From positions 1-31,489 of the forward strand of contig JAEDFO010000024.1 of NCBI GenBank assembly GCA_016292745.1: a stretch of DNA of 31,489 nt, read 5' to 3'. Positions 23,677-31,103 of the stretch are shown here, piece by piece. Under the pieces are notes generated by a model. That model made no database searches and was not told where the DNA came from. It saw only the letters and a program-made list of their open reading frames with translations. A program made the position numbers and the translations under genes. Position 1 is the stretch's first letter. Each line of letters starts with the position of its first letter. The DNA is from Muribaculaceae bacterium. Its GTDB lineage: Bacteria; Bacteroidota; Bacteroidia; Bacteroidales; Muribaculaceae.

Positions 23677-24513
23677 ATGGACGCGAACAACGAAAATATG
23701 GCGCCGATAGGTGTATTCGACTCGGGTTACGGAGGTCTGACTGTGCTGCGCGACATCAAAGCGCTGCTGCCGCAATACGACTATCTGTATCTGGGCGACA
23801 ATGCCCGCGCACCCTATGGCAGCCGCTCGTTTGAGCTGGTGTACGACTTCACCCTGCAGGCTGTGGAATACCTGTTCGGGCAAGGATGCCGGCTGGTGAT
23901 TGTGGCATGCAACACCGCATCGGCCAAGGCTCTTCGCTCCATACAGCAGAACGACCTGCCCCGCATCGACCCAAACCGCCGTGTGCTGGGGGTAATCAGG
24001 CCCACAGTAGAGCAGGTGGGCGAGATAAGCCGCAATGGCCACATCGGCATCCTCGGTACGCCTGGCACCATTGCCAGCGAAAGCTACAACATGGAGATAG
24101 CCAAGCTATACCCCCACTTCCACGCCTATGGACAACCGTGCCCCATGTGGGTGCCACTGGTCGAGAACAAGGAATACGATTCGCCCGGTGCCGACTATTT
24201 CGTGAAGAAATACATCGACCAGCTCATGCAGCGCTGTGCCGACATCGATACTGTAATTCTGGGGTGCACACACTATCCGCTGCTGCTTCCCAAGATTCGA
24301 CAATTCATGCCCCAAGGTGTCGCTGTGGTGCCACAGGGCGAGATAGTGGCACATTCATTGGCCGATTACCTTCGCCGCCATCCCGAGATTGAGCAATGCT
24401 GCAGCCGCGGCGGCTCAACCGAATACCTCACCACCGAATCGGCATCGAAATTCGAGCAGTCGGCATCGGTGTTCATGAATGTCGACATCAAAGCCAAACG
24501 CATTACATTATAA
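23677..24513 (+). CDS. murI: Glutamate racemase
   Basis: 278 aa from the ATG at 23677, chosen because the promoter lies just upstream and the family begins shortly before IGVFDSGYGG. Both catalytic cysteines are present: Cys78 in VACNTASA and Cys197 in LGCTHYPLL, together with DSGYGG (15-20) and GDNARAPYG (40-48). The enzyme interconverts L- and D-glutamate in the cytoplasm, supplying D-Glu for peptidoglycan. Full length for the family. It is transcribed away from the trmH-like gene and convergent to the capsid-like cassette, with a hairpin between. Confidence 0.97.
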   Translation: MDANNENMAPIGVFDSGYGGLTVLRDIKALLPQYDYLYLGDNARAPYGSRSFELVYDFTLQAVEYLFGQGCRLVIVACNTASAKALRSIQQNDLPRIDPNRRVLGVIRPTVEQVGEISRNGHIGILGTPGTIASESYNMEIAKLYPHFHAYGQPCPMWVPLVENKEYDSPGADYFVKKYIDQLMQRCADIDTVILGCTHYPLLLPKIRQFMPQGVAVVPQGEIVAHSLADYLRRHPEIEQCCSRGGSTEYLTTESASKFEQSASVFMNVDIKAKRITL

Positions 24514-24534
24514 CTTAGAAAATACATCTATCGA

Positions 24535-24568
24535 AGCGGCCGCGCCCCAACTGAGAGGCACGGCCGCT
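24535..24568. terminator. GC-rich hairpin between murI and the capsid-like gene
   Basis: AGCGGCCG (24535-24542) pairs with CGGCCGCT (24561-24568), with extra inner GCC/GGC pairing. No T-tract in either direction. It lies between convergent genes. Confidence 0.5.
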
Positions 24569-24589
24569 GAACTATGGATAGGAAACACA

Positions 24590-26002
24590 TTATGACTTCA
24601 CTATGCGCATATGTGCATTCGGATAGCGGAGAGTGAGACACGAAGCTTCGGTGATAACTATGGCATCGGTGTTGCGTATTCCTGCCGCCTTAAGGTCGAG
24701 AGCTTCGGTGGAGAAAGGAATGTGGCTGTACTTCTGGATATATTCAGGGTCGACAATAAGCCCGTTGTCGGGCATGCCGCATTCGTCGAACACCTCACTG
24801 AGCAGCACATACAGCTTTCCGAATTTCGAGCGGATTTCGCTGAAATCGATGCCCCACTTCACAAAATTCTCGCCCGCCGAAATCACCTTGGTGGTATCAA
24901 TCTTGTTGATGGCACCAATGAGGCCCGAGCCACCGATGAGCACCTTGCGCTTGCTGCCGGCATTTCCGGTAAATGCATTGCGCATGATGTCGATGAGTGT
25001 GTCCTGGGTGAACGACGATTCACTGTAGCTGAATGTCTTGCCCGCCTGAAACCATATGCCACCGGTCAGCATCACATCCTCGTGCTTTTCGGGGTCGTAG
25101 ATTTTGCGTTTGGCACCAAAGAGGAAATTCTTTTCCATGCCAAGACGCATATCGTAGATGGCCGCCTCTTCCTGGTCGGAGAAACTCCAGTTGGCTTCCT
25201 TGTTGGCAATCTTGGCAAATGTGCTTTGCTCGATTTGCATCTTGAAAATCTGGCAATAGTTCTGTGCCTTCACCGGGAGCGATTCGAATTGCGATGTCTG
25301 CACATCGAGTTCGCTGGCCGCACGTCCCATTCTTATCAGAGTGGTGCCCGAGTCGAGCGAGGGCACACAGTTCATGGTGCTGCCAATCTTCTTGCCGTTA
25401 ACGGCAATCACTCGCAGGTCGCCCGATTCGGTTTTGCCGAGCACATACAGCACCAGGTCGTTTCCCGAAGGGGTCACACCATCGTCGGCATAGCCTTCAA
25501 CGCCCTTCACCAGGATGGTTTCGGTGGGCTCAAAAATTTCACTGTTTGAAGTCGAAATCACCGCCTTGTTCACACCAGATGAGCCTTCGGTGGCAGAGGT
25601 CTCGGTGTAATCGTCCTGCAACAGCGCCACAGTGGGCTTAGTGTCGACCGAATAATAGTCGACCACCATACTGCCGCAGTGCTTGCTGCCGTTCCAGCGC
25701 GAAATCTGGTCAATCGGGGTTGCCATCGGGCGGATTTTCACAATGTGGCTGTCGATTTCGTTGAGCAGCAGACTAGTTTCGTCGTTAAGGATATCGGTAG
25801 TAACCGGTCCGCCCACCACATGTTTGCCGCCGGCTGTTCCGGCAACCACAGCCATCGACAGAGTGATGGGTCCGGCATGTATTGTTGCCGCAATAAGGCA
25901 TAGCGAAGCAATTAGGATAATCACGATTAGTGCAATGAGAAAGTAGGCTGCACATTTATACACCCAGCCTTCCGAGAAGGTGTTTCTACGTTTGTTTGTC
26001 AT
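24590..26002 (-). CDS. Capsid-like protein (SU10/DUF5309-type, HK97 fold) with N-terminal membrane segment
   Basis: 470 aa. Residues about 65-465 resemble the SU10/DUF5309 group of phage major capsid proteins: VKIRPMATPIDQISR (88-102), GSMVVDYYSVDTKPT (110-124), then ELDVQTSQFESLPVKAQNYC (231-250), ANKEANWSFSDQEEAAIYDM (266-285), a TGGIWFQAG segment (313-321) and KVLIGGSGLIGAINKI (353-368). This is family recognition by eye, not a search. Ahead of it is a 26-residue hydrophobic segment (about 18-43, FLIALIVIILIASLCLIAAT) after a basic start, which could act as a signal peptide or membrane anchor; phage capsids lack this. It is the second gene after an acidic protein, 51 nt away. No terminase, portal, protease or tail gene is near. 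Domesticated capsid, encapsulin-like shell or defective phage remnant are all possible. Confidence 0.6.
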   Translation of the reverse strand: MTNKRRNTFSEGWVYKCAAYFLIALIVIILIASLCLIAATIHAGPITLSMAVVAGTAGGKHVVGGPVTTDILNDETSLLLNEIDSHIVKIRPMATPIDQISRWNGSKHCGSMVVDYYSVDTKPTVALLQDDYTETSATEGSSGVNKAVISTSNSEIFEPTETILVKGVEGYADDGVTPSGNDLVLYVLGKTESGDLRVIAVNGKKIGSTMNCVPSLDSGTTLIRMGRAASELDVQTSQFESLPVKAQNYCQIFKMQIEQSTFAKIANKEANWSFSDQEEAAIYDMRLGMEKNFLFGAKRKIYDPEKHEDVMLTGGIWFQAGKTFSYSESSFTQDTLIDIMRNAFTGNAGSKRKVLIGGSGLIGAINKIDTTKVISAGENFVKWGIDFSEIRSKFGKLYVLLSEVFDECGMPDNGLIVDPEYIQKYSHIPFSTEALDLKAAGIRNTDAIVITEASCLTLRYPNAHMRIVKS

Positions 26003-26053
26003 AGTGATAAAACTTAGATTAATAAAATTAATAATAAGGATGAATTTCAGGAA

Positions 26054-26590
26054 TCAGTCGTCCCACACGCTTTTGCGAGGAGCTGAGAAAATCTGTCGAT
26101 AACGGGCACGATGCTCGGTTTCGTCGGCAGTGGCGAACGACGGGCTTAGCTGTTCGATGTCGATGCGCTCGTTGCGCCCCTTTACATATCCGCGCTGTTC
26201 CGACCTCTGGCAAGCGTCATCGAAGCTGAGAGCCTTCACCAGTTCTTCCGCCGAAAAAGGTTGCGGCGAGGAGCGGCGCTCGTCGGCACGGCGGCGGATT
26301 TCGGTCTTCCGGCCGTCGTCGAAGTCGCATTGAGCCAGAGCGGCATCGAGTTCGGCATCGGTGATTCGGTGGTAACGGATGGCAAGGGTGTCGTCGAAAT
26401 CGTTGATATCGACTTTTCCCGAAGCAATGTCGGCCACCAGCTGCGCCAGCAGCGGATGCTTGTCAATCAGTTCAGCCAGAGCGGCGGCATCGTTGTCGGC
26501 TGGCACGTCCGGCGATGCCACGGAACCGTTTACTGAGGTCACATCGTCGTGATTGGCCTCGGGCAATGAAATGTTTTCGGTGTTTTCCAT
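26054..26590 (-). CDS. Uncharacterised acidic protein, first gene of the capsid-like cassette
   Basis: 178 aa from the ATG at 26590; the frame extends upstream to include a hydrophobic stretch, but that part would overlap the -7 box at 26620-26627. No signal peptide or membrane segment remains. Residues 1-40 are acidic and low-complexity; 40-75 are helical with KHPLLAQLVADIASGKVDIN; then an Arg-rich region TEIRRRADERRSSPQPF (about 95-111), a GYVKGRNERI segment, and a C-terminus rich in Arg ending SVWDD. The family was not recognised. Position just before a capsid-like gene would suit a scaffold, cargo or adaptor protein, but nothing in the sequence proves this. Confidence 0.75.
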   Translation of the reverse strand: MENTENISLPEANHDDVTSVNGSVASPDVPADNDAAALAELIDKHPLLAQLVADIASGKVDINDFDDTLAIRYHRITDAELDAALAQCDFDDGRKTEIRRRADERRSSPQPFSAEELVKALSFDDACQRSEQRGYVKGRNERIDIEQLSPSFATADETEHRARYRQIFSAPRKSVWDD

Positions 26591-26619
26591 AAGAATACTG
26601 TGTTTTATTGATTTCACTG

Positions 26620-26627
26620 CAAAGATA
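26620..26627 (-). promoter_or_regulatory. -7 promoter element of the capsid-like cassette
   Basis: The minus strand reads TATCTTTG, 29 nt before the ATG at 26590. A TTTG (26647-26644) stands 16 nt upstream, a short spacer. Confidence 0.55.
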
Positions 26628-26686
26628 AATATGCCGAAGCCACCAAAAATTGCGAAAACCGCCACTACCACATACAAAATATATAA

Positions 26687-26720
26687 GCAGGGAAGCAGTG
26701 TTTAAGCACTGCTTCCCTGC
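26687..26720 (-). terminator. Terminator of the GSCFA-murF/alr operon
   Basis: GCAGGGAAGCAGTG (26687-26700) and CACTGCTTCCCTGC (26707-26720), a perfect 14-bp stem with a 6-nt loop. On the minus strand it is followed by TTATATATTTTG, a T-rich tail. Confidence 0.8.
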
Positions 26721-26772
26721 ACAGGCCCGCCTGAAGGGATTCCTCAAGGCTTGAGAACCATTCGAGAGCCGG

Positions 26773-29256
26773 TTACTCGCGGTAATACACTCGTTTCACG
26801 CGGGTGGACACCGATGTGAGCACCTCGTAGGGGATGGTACCCAAGGCATCGGCAATCTCCGACACTGGGATATGCTCGCCGAAAATCTCCACACGGTCGC
26901 CCACCTGGCAATCGGTGTCGGTGACATCGACCATACACTGGTCCATACATATGTTGCCCACTATCGGACATCGGCGGCCTCCGACAAACACCTGTCCCAC
27001 TCCATTGCTCAGATGGCGGTTGAGCCCGTCGGCATATCCGATGGGAATGGTGGCAATGCGCGAAGGGCGGCTGAGCACTCCGCGGCGGCCGTAGCCAATT
27101 GTGGTTCCTGATGGCCATTCCTTGATTGAAATCACCATGGTGTTGAGCGACGACACCGGCCGCAGCCCATCTTCCGAGCCGTCGTTAAGTATCTTTATGC
27201 CGTAAAGCCCTATGCCCAGGCGCACCATGTCGAACTGATGGTCGGGGAAGCGGAGTATTCCGGCAGTGTTGAGTATATGCCTGAGAATGTGGTGCTTGAA
27301 TCCTTGCTGGAGCAGCGCACTGCACTCATCGAAGTAGGCAAACTGCTGCCGTGTATAGCTGTCCATCGCCTCCGAAGGCATATCAGCCACTGCCAGGTGT
27401 GAGAACACCGATGCCGGACGGATGGCGCTTTGGCTCTGCAGCAATTCAACCAATTGCGGCAGCTGCTCCTTCAAGAATCCGAGGCGATGCATACCGGTAT
27501 CGATTTTTATGTGCACCGGATAGTCGCTGACGCCATATTTCCGGGCCTCACGTATTATCTCGCGCGCCATGTCGATGCTGTAGATTTCCGGCTCCAGACG
27601 ATTGGCAAAAAGGGTGTGGTAGTCAACCACTTTTGGGTTGAGCACCATGATGGGCATGGTGATGCCCGCCTTGCGCAGGTCGGCACCCTCATCGGTAACC
27701 GCCACCGCTATGTATCCGGCTCCGCGGTCCTGGACGGTCTTTGCAAGCTCATAGCTTCCGGCACCATAGCCCGAGGCCTTGAGCATACACACCACCAGAG
27801 TGTCGGGGCGCAAGTGTGAGCGGTAGAAATTGAAGTTCGATGCCACAGCGTCGAGGTTTACCTCGAGCACCGTCTCGTTCATTCGGGCCTCGAGCATATC
27901 GGCAATTCGGCTGAAACCGAATTTCGGCGAGCCTTTTATCAGAATCTGCTCATTGGCAAAGTCGCTCACCGAACGAGCCTCGAGGAAAGCATCGGTCGAA
28001 GCATAGAACTCGGCATCGGCAGCAAAGAGTGCACTATGGCGCAACATCTCGGGCCCGATGCCTATAAACCGCGATATTCGGCGCTGTGCCACCAGCCGCG
28101 CCACCTTTTGGTAGAGTTCGGCTTCGTCGTACGACTCGTGCATCAGGTCGCTCAGAATCAGTGTAGCACGTCGGTTGCCGGTAGAGCGTCGTGCCATGAA
28201 ATCGATGGCCGGAGCCAGCGAATTATAGTCGCTGGGATATTCGTCGGTAACCACAAGACAATTGTTGCATCCCTCAATCACATCGATACGGGTGCCCACC
28301 CAAGTGAGCGAGGCAATGCATCGGCCAATCTCGTCCTCGGCACATCCAAGAGCCAGCATCACCGCCACACAATGCATAGCATTGCTGAACTCCACCTCGC
28401 CGGCAAACGGAATTGTGATGGTTCCGTGGTGCGAAGCCGTGCGATATTCCACCGTGCGGTGGTCAGCGCTCACCTCGGTGCTTTCCACTATCAACGCAGC
28501 CCCGCTGCGGGCATCGGTGCTCCAGGCAAAGCCACGCGAGGCAAGGCCGCAACGCCCAATGGCATCGGCCACGTTGTGCTGGTCGGCACAGTACACAATT
28601 GTCTTGCACTCCGCACCGAAAAGCGCACACTTGTCGTCGCATTTCTGCTGCATCGAATCGAATCCGTCATCGTGCTCGTTGTCGATGCATGTAATCACCC
28701 CAATCTCGGGGCGAATCATCGCCTGCAGCGCCTGCATCTCACCATGGCGCGATATTCCGGCCTCTACAATGGCCAGCTGGCTCCCCTCGTCGATTTCCCA
28801 CAGCGACAGCGGCACTCCGATTTGCGAATTATAGCTTCGCGGACTGCGTGCCACGCGCCAACGGTCGTGCAGCAGCATATTCAGCCACTCCTTCAGTGTG
28901 GTCTTGCCATGGCTGCCGGTGATGCCTATCACCGGAATGTCGAATTTTGCTCGATGCCACGCCGCCAGGCGATGCAGGGCATCGATTGGCGAATCAACGC
29001 GCAGGAAATTGGCTTCGTCGCACTGCTGCGGCAACGGTTCCGACTTGGCCACCACAAAGTTACGCACTCCGGCAGCATACAGCCCCGGAATGTATCGGGC
29101 ACCGTTGTTGGTGGCCGACTGGATGGCAAAGAACAGCGTGGTATCGGGATAAGCGAGCGAGCGGGAATCGGTGAGCAGATGCTCGACCGATGCCTGACGG
29201 AGCGACGCACTGTCGGCTCCTATGATTTGGGCTATGTCGCCTATTGAATAAGTCAT
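26773..29256 (-). CDS. Bifunctional MurF / alanine racemase
   Basis: 827 aa; two enzymes in one chain. Residues about 1-455 are MurF (UDP-N-acetylmuramoyl-tripeptide:D-Ala-D-Ala ligase): the ATP P-loop GITGSHGKTT at 111-120, SYNSQIGVPLS (141-151), and a Lys206 region (MQQKCDDK) that could carry the carbamylated lysine. Residues about 460-827 are PLP-dependent alanine racemase: Lys493 in MLKASGYGAGS (the Schiff-base lysine) and Tyr722 in TIGYGRR, the second catalytic base. Racemase makes D-Ala, and MurF attaches D-Ala-D-Ala to the peptidoglycan precursor. The fusion is typical of Bacteroidetes. Translation is coupled to the preceding GSCFA gene by a 4-nt ATGA overlap. A strong terminator follows. 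Confidence 0.97.
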   Translation of the reverse strand: MTYSIGDIAQIIGADSASLRQASVEHLLTDSRSLAYPDTTLFFAIQSATNNGARYIPGLYAAGVRNFVVAKSEPLPQQCDEANFLRVDSPIDALHRLAAWHRAKFDIPVIGITGSHGKTTLKEWLNMLLHDRWRVARSPRSYNSQIGVPLSLWEIDEGSQLAIVEAGISRHGEMQALQAMIRPEIGVITCIDNEHDDGFDSMQQKCDDKCALFGAECKTIVYCADQHNVADAIGRCGLASRGFAWSTDARSGAALIVESTEVSADHRTVEYRTASHHGTITIPFAGEVEFSNAMHCVAVMLALGCAEDEIGRCIASLTWVGTRIDVIEGCNNCLVVTDEYPSDYNSLAPAIDFMARRSTGNRRATLILSDLMHESYDEAELYQKVARLVAQRRISRFIGIGPEMLRHSALFAADAEFYASTDAFLEARSVSDFANEQILIKGSPKFGFSRIADMLEARMNETVLEVNLDAVASNFNFYRSHLRPDTLVVCMLKASGYGAGSYELAKTVQDRGAGYIAVAVTDEGADLRKAGITMPIMVLNPKVVDYHTLFANRLEPEIYSIDMAREIIREARKYGVSDYPVHIKIDTGMHRLGFLKEQLPQLVELLQSQSAIRPASVFSHLAVADMPSEAMDSYTRQQFAYFDECSALLQQGFKHHILRHILNTAGILRFPDHQFDMVRLGIGLYGIKILNDGSEDGLRPVSSLNTMVISIKEWPSGTTIGYGRRGVLSRPSRIATIPIGYADGLNRHLSNGVGQVFVGGRRCPIVGNICMDQCMVDVTDTDCQVGDRVEIFGEHIPVSEIADALGTIPYEVLTSVSTRVKRVYYRE

Positions 29257-30254
29257 TTATCAGTATCAGTTATTGTTGGGTAACGGTCGCTGCACACGCG
29301 CGACAGATATGGATATTTGGCAATCAGTGCCTTCAGAGCCGATTGGGTGGATTGTTCAAAACTGCGTCGTTGCTCATCGCTGTCGGTCATCACACGGTGG
29401 GCAAGGCGACGGCTCATGCGCTCGCACTCGACAGCAGTGGAAACGGTGGCATCGGAGCAGAACGAGCCGAGAAACAGGCGGTAGATATATTCGACAGCCA
29501 TCGACGACGGGTGCACCATGTCGTCGGCATAGAAACGATAGTCGCGAAGGTCGTCGACGAGAGCCTCATAGCTCGGGAAATAGATGCATCGGCCCTGGAA
29601 GCGACCGGCAAGCTCATCGGCGGCAAGCAGCAATGTGCTTTTGCTCAGTTGGTTGCCATGAAGCGTATCGGCAAGGTGTCGCACCGGGCTCACCGTGAGG
29701 ATAATCTTGACATTGGGATTAATTGTCGCAAGGCGCTCGATGAGCGGCACATAGGCATCGACAATCTCGTCGACCGACACACGGCGACGGCTGAAGCTCT
29801 GCGACGGCAACTTATGGCAATTGTTTACAACCTGCCCAGTGGCATTGTCGGCAAACACATAGGCTGTGCCCCAGGTAATAACCAGCGCCTGCAGTTGTGG
29901 CAACCGCCCTGCAGCCAGCGCCATTCGCCGGTTCATTGACTCAAGGGCACGGGTGGCGTCGCAGCTTGAAAATGCCGAATGATGCATCATGCTGTGCCAC
30001 ATCCCTTGGTGGTACACCAGGTCGGCCTCGCTGAGGCATGTGCCGCACATCAGCATATCGAGCTGCCGCGCAATGCTCAGCGGATTGAACGATGTGCCGA
30101 ACGGATTCACGTCGGCATCGAACATGGCCTGTACCAGGCGCTGCCCGATGTTGTCGGCAAAGCACGAGCCCATGAGCATCATAGCTCCGGCATGGTTCAA
30201 GTCAATGCCATGGCCTTTGATGGGCTGGAGCTCGGTTCGTAAATCAATTTGCAT
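29253..30254 (-). CDS. GSCFA family protein
   Basis: 333 aa. The family-naming motif is exact: GSCFA at residues 29-33 (MGSCFADNIGQRL), followed by NPFGTSFNPLSI, ITWGTAYVFADNATG and KIILTVSPVRHLADT. The layout (an early Ser, and DDMVHPSSMA near 242-251) resembles the SGNH hydrolase/esterase fold, so a hydrolytic role on acylated glycans or peptidoglycan is thinkable, but the biochemical function of GSCFA proteins is not established. No signal peptide, so cytoplasmic. Its stop overlaps the murF-alr start (ATGA), so the two are co-translated, which links the family to cell-wall precursor synthesis. No consensus promoter was seen upstream; a hairpin separates it from mscL. Confidence 0.92.
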   Translation of the reverse strand: MQIDLRTELQPIKGHGIDLNHAGAMMLMGSCFADNIGQRLVQAMFDADVNPFGTSFNPLSIARQLDMLMCGTCLSEADLVYHQGMWHSMMHHSAFSSCDATRALESMNRRMALAAGRLPQLQALVITWGTAYVFADNATGQVVNNCHKLPSQSFSRRRVSVDEIVDAYVPLIERLATINPNVKIILTVSPVRHLADTLHGNQLSKSTLLLAADELAGRFQGRCIYFPSYEALVDDLRDYRFYADDMVHPSSMAVEYIYRLFLGSFCSDATVSTAVECERMSRRLAHRVMTDSDEQRRSFEQSTQSALKALIAKYPYLSRVCSDRYPTITDTDK

Positions 30255-30301
30255 AGTGTCGTGCTGTCAGTTAATGAATGTTGCCATTAAGCGCAACGAC
30301 A

Positions 30302-30327
30302 GTGTGCCGAACAAGTTCTCGGCACAC
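30302..30327 (-). terminator. Hairpin after mscL
   Basis: GTGTGCCGA (30302-30310) and TCGGCACAC (30319-30327), 9-bp perfect stem, 8-nt loop, 53 nt beyond the mscL stop. No clear T-tract follows on the minus strand. The arms echo the rubrerythrin terminator. Confidence 0.55.
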
Positions 30328-30379
30328 CATCGTTTATATTTACCGGGGCAATTCCGTTGCGGATTGCACCCTTTGTTTA

Positions 30380-30817
30380 TTACTTCTTTTCCTTGAGCAA
30401 ATCGCGGATTTCAGCCAGCAGCTTCTCCTCGTTCGATGGCTCTGGGGCCGGTGCCGGTGCTGCCTCTTCCTCTGCTTTCTTGCGAGTAGTGATCTTGGTG
30501 ATTACTCGCACCATTACAAAGATAGAGAACGCGATGATAAGGAAATCGATTGTCGACTGGATGAAAGTGCCGTAGTTGAGTGTCGACTCGGCAATTTCAT
30601 TGCCGGCTTCGTCGACCGACGCAGGTGTGATAACCCACTTGAGGTCGGTGAAGTTAACACCACCAACCACAATGCCGATAAGAGGCATGATGATATCGTT
30701 GACCAGCGAGCTAACAATCTTGCCGAAAGCTCCACCAATGATAACACCCACAGCCATATCAATCACGTTGCCACGCATTGCAAATGCCTTGAAATCGGCC
30801 AAAAACTTACTCTTCAT
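30380..30817 (-). CDS. mscL: Large-conductance mechanosensitive channel MscL
   Basis: 145 aa, the family size. The N-terminus FKAFAMRGNVIDMAVGVIIGGAFGKIV (about 9-35) is the highly conserved first helix and TM1, with the pore-lining Gly/Ala/Val pattern, followed by a periplasmic loop and TM2 (FLIIAFSIFVMVRVITKI, about 91-108). The C-terminus is an Ala/Pro-rich acidic linker (EEEAAPAPAPEPSNEE) and a short helix, which forms the cytoplasmic bundle. The channel releases solutes during hypo-osmotic shock in the inner membrane. It is transcribed away from gapA, and a hairpin separates it from the GSCFA gene. No consensus promoter match was found upstream. Confidence 0.97.
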   Translation of the reverse strand: MKSKFLADFKAFAMRGNVIDMAVGVIIGGAFGKIVSSLVNDIIMPLIGIVVGGVNFTDLKWVITPASVDEAGNEIAESTLNYGTFIQSTIDFLIIAFSIFVMVRVITKITTRKKAEEEAAPAPAPEPSNEEKLLAEIRDLLKEKK

Positions 30818-30968
30818 ATCATTCTATCGTTAAAGTTGTTATTGATTTATAATTGCTAAAACGGGTATAAAAGTAGTAAATATTATTGCATTTCACGCTA
30901 TAGAAACAAAATTAAGGAAATTTTTCCATAAAAATAATATTTTCTGCCTGTAATTCAAAAAAAAATAC

Positions 30969-30976
30969 TATTTTTG
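30969..30976 (+). promoter_or_regulatory. Distal -7 element upstream of gapA
   Basis: TATTTTTG matches TAnnTTTG. It lies about 127 nt before the gapA ATG; no clear -33 box. Confidence 0.45.
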
Positions 30977-31042
30977 CAACGCAAAACAAGAGTAAACCGC
31001 ACCGGTTGCTTACACCGGCATATATCGCGCTTGTTATATCGC

Positions 31043-31050
31043 TATTTTTG
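31043..31050 (+). promoter_or_regulatory. Proximal -7 element of gapA
   Basis: A second TATTTTTG, 53 nt before the ATG. Tandem boxes suggest two start sites. No convincing -33 box. Confidence 0.45.
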
Positions 31051-31103
31051 AACTTATTACACAAATAAAAGGTATAAATTAACCAAATTAATTTTAAAGT
31101 AAA

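Noticed and set aside
24590..26590. Complete prophage around the capsid-like gene
   Set aside because: Genes on both sides are chromosomal housekeeping genes (murI, murF-alr), and no terminase, portal, tail, lysis or integrase gene was seen.
28036..29247. A 403-codon open frame on the plus strand opposite murF-alr
   Set aside because: It is the mirror of the true coding frame; it has no family motifs, promoter or plausible start, and murF-alr motifs are unambiguous.
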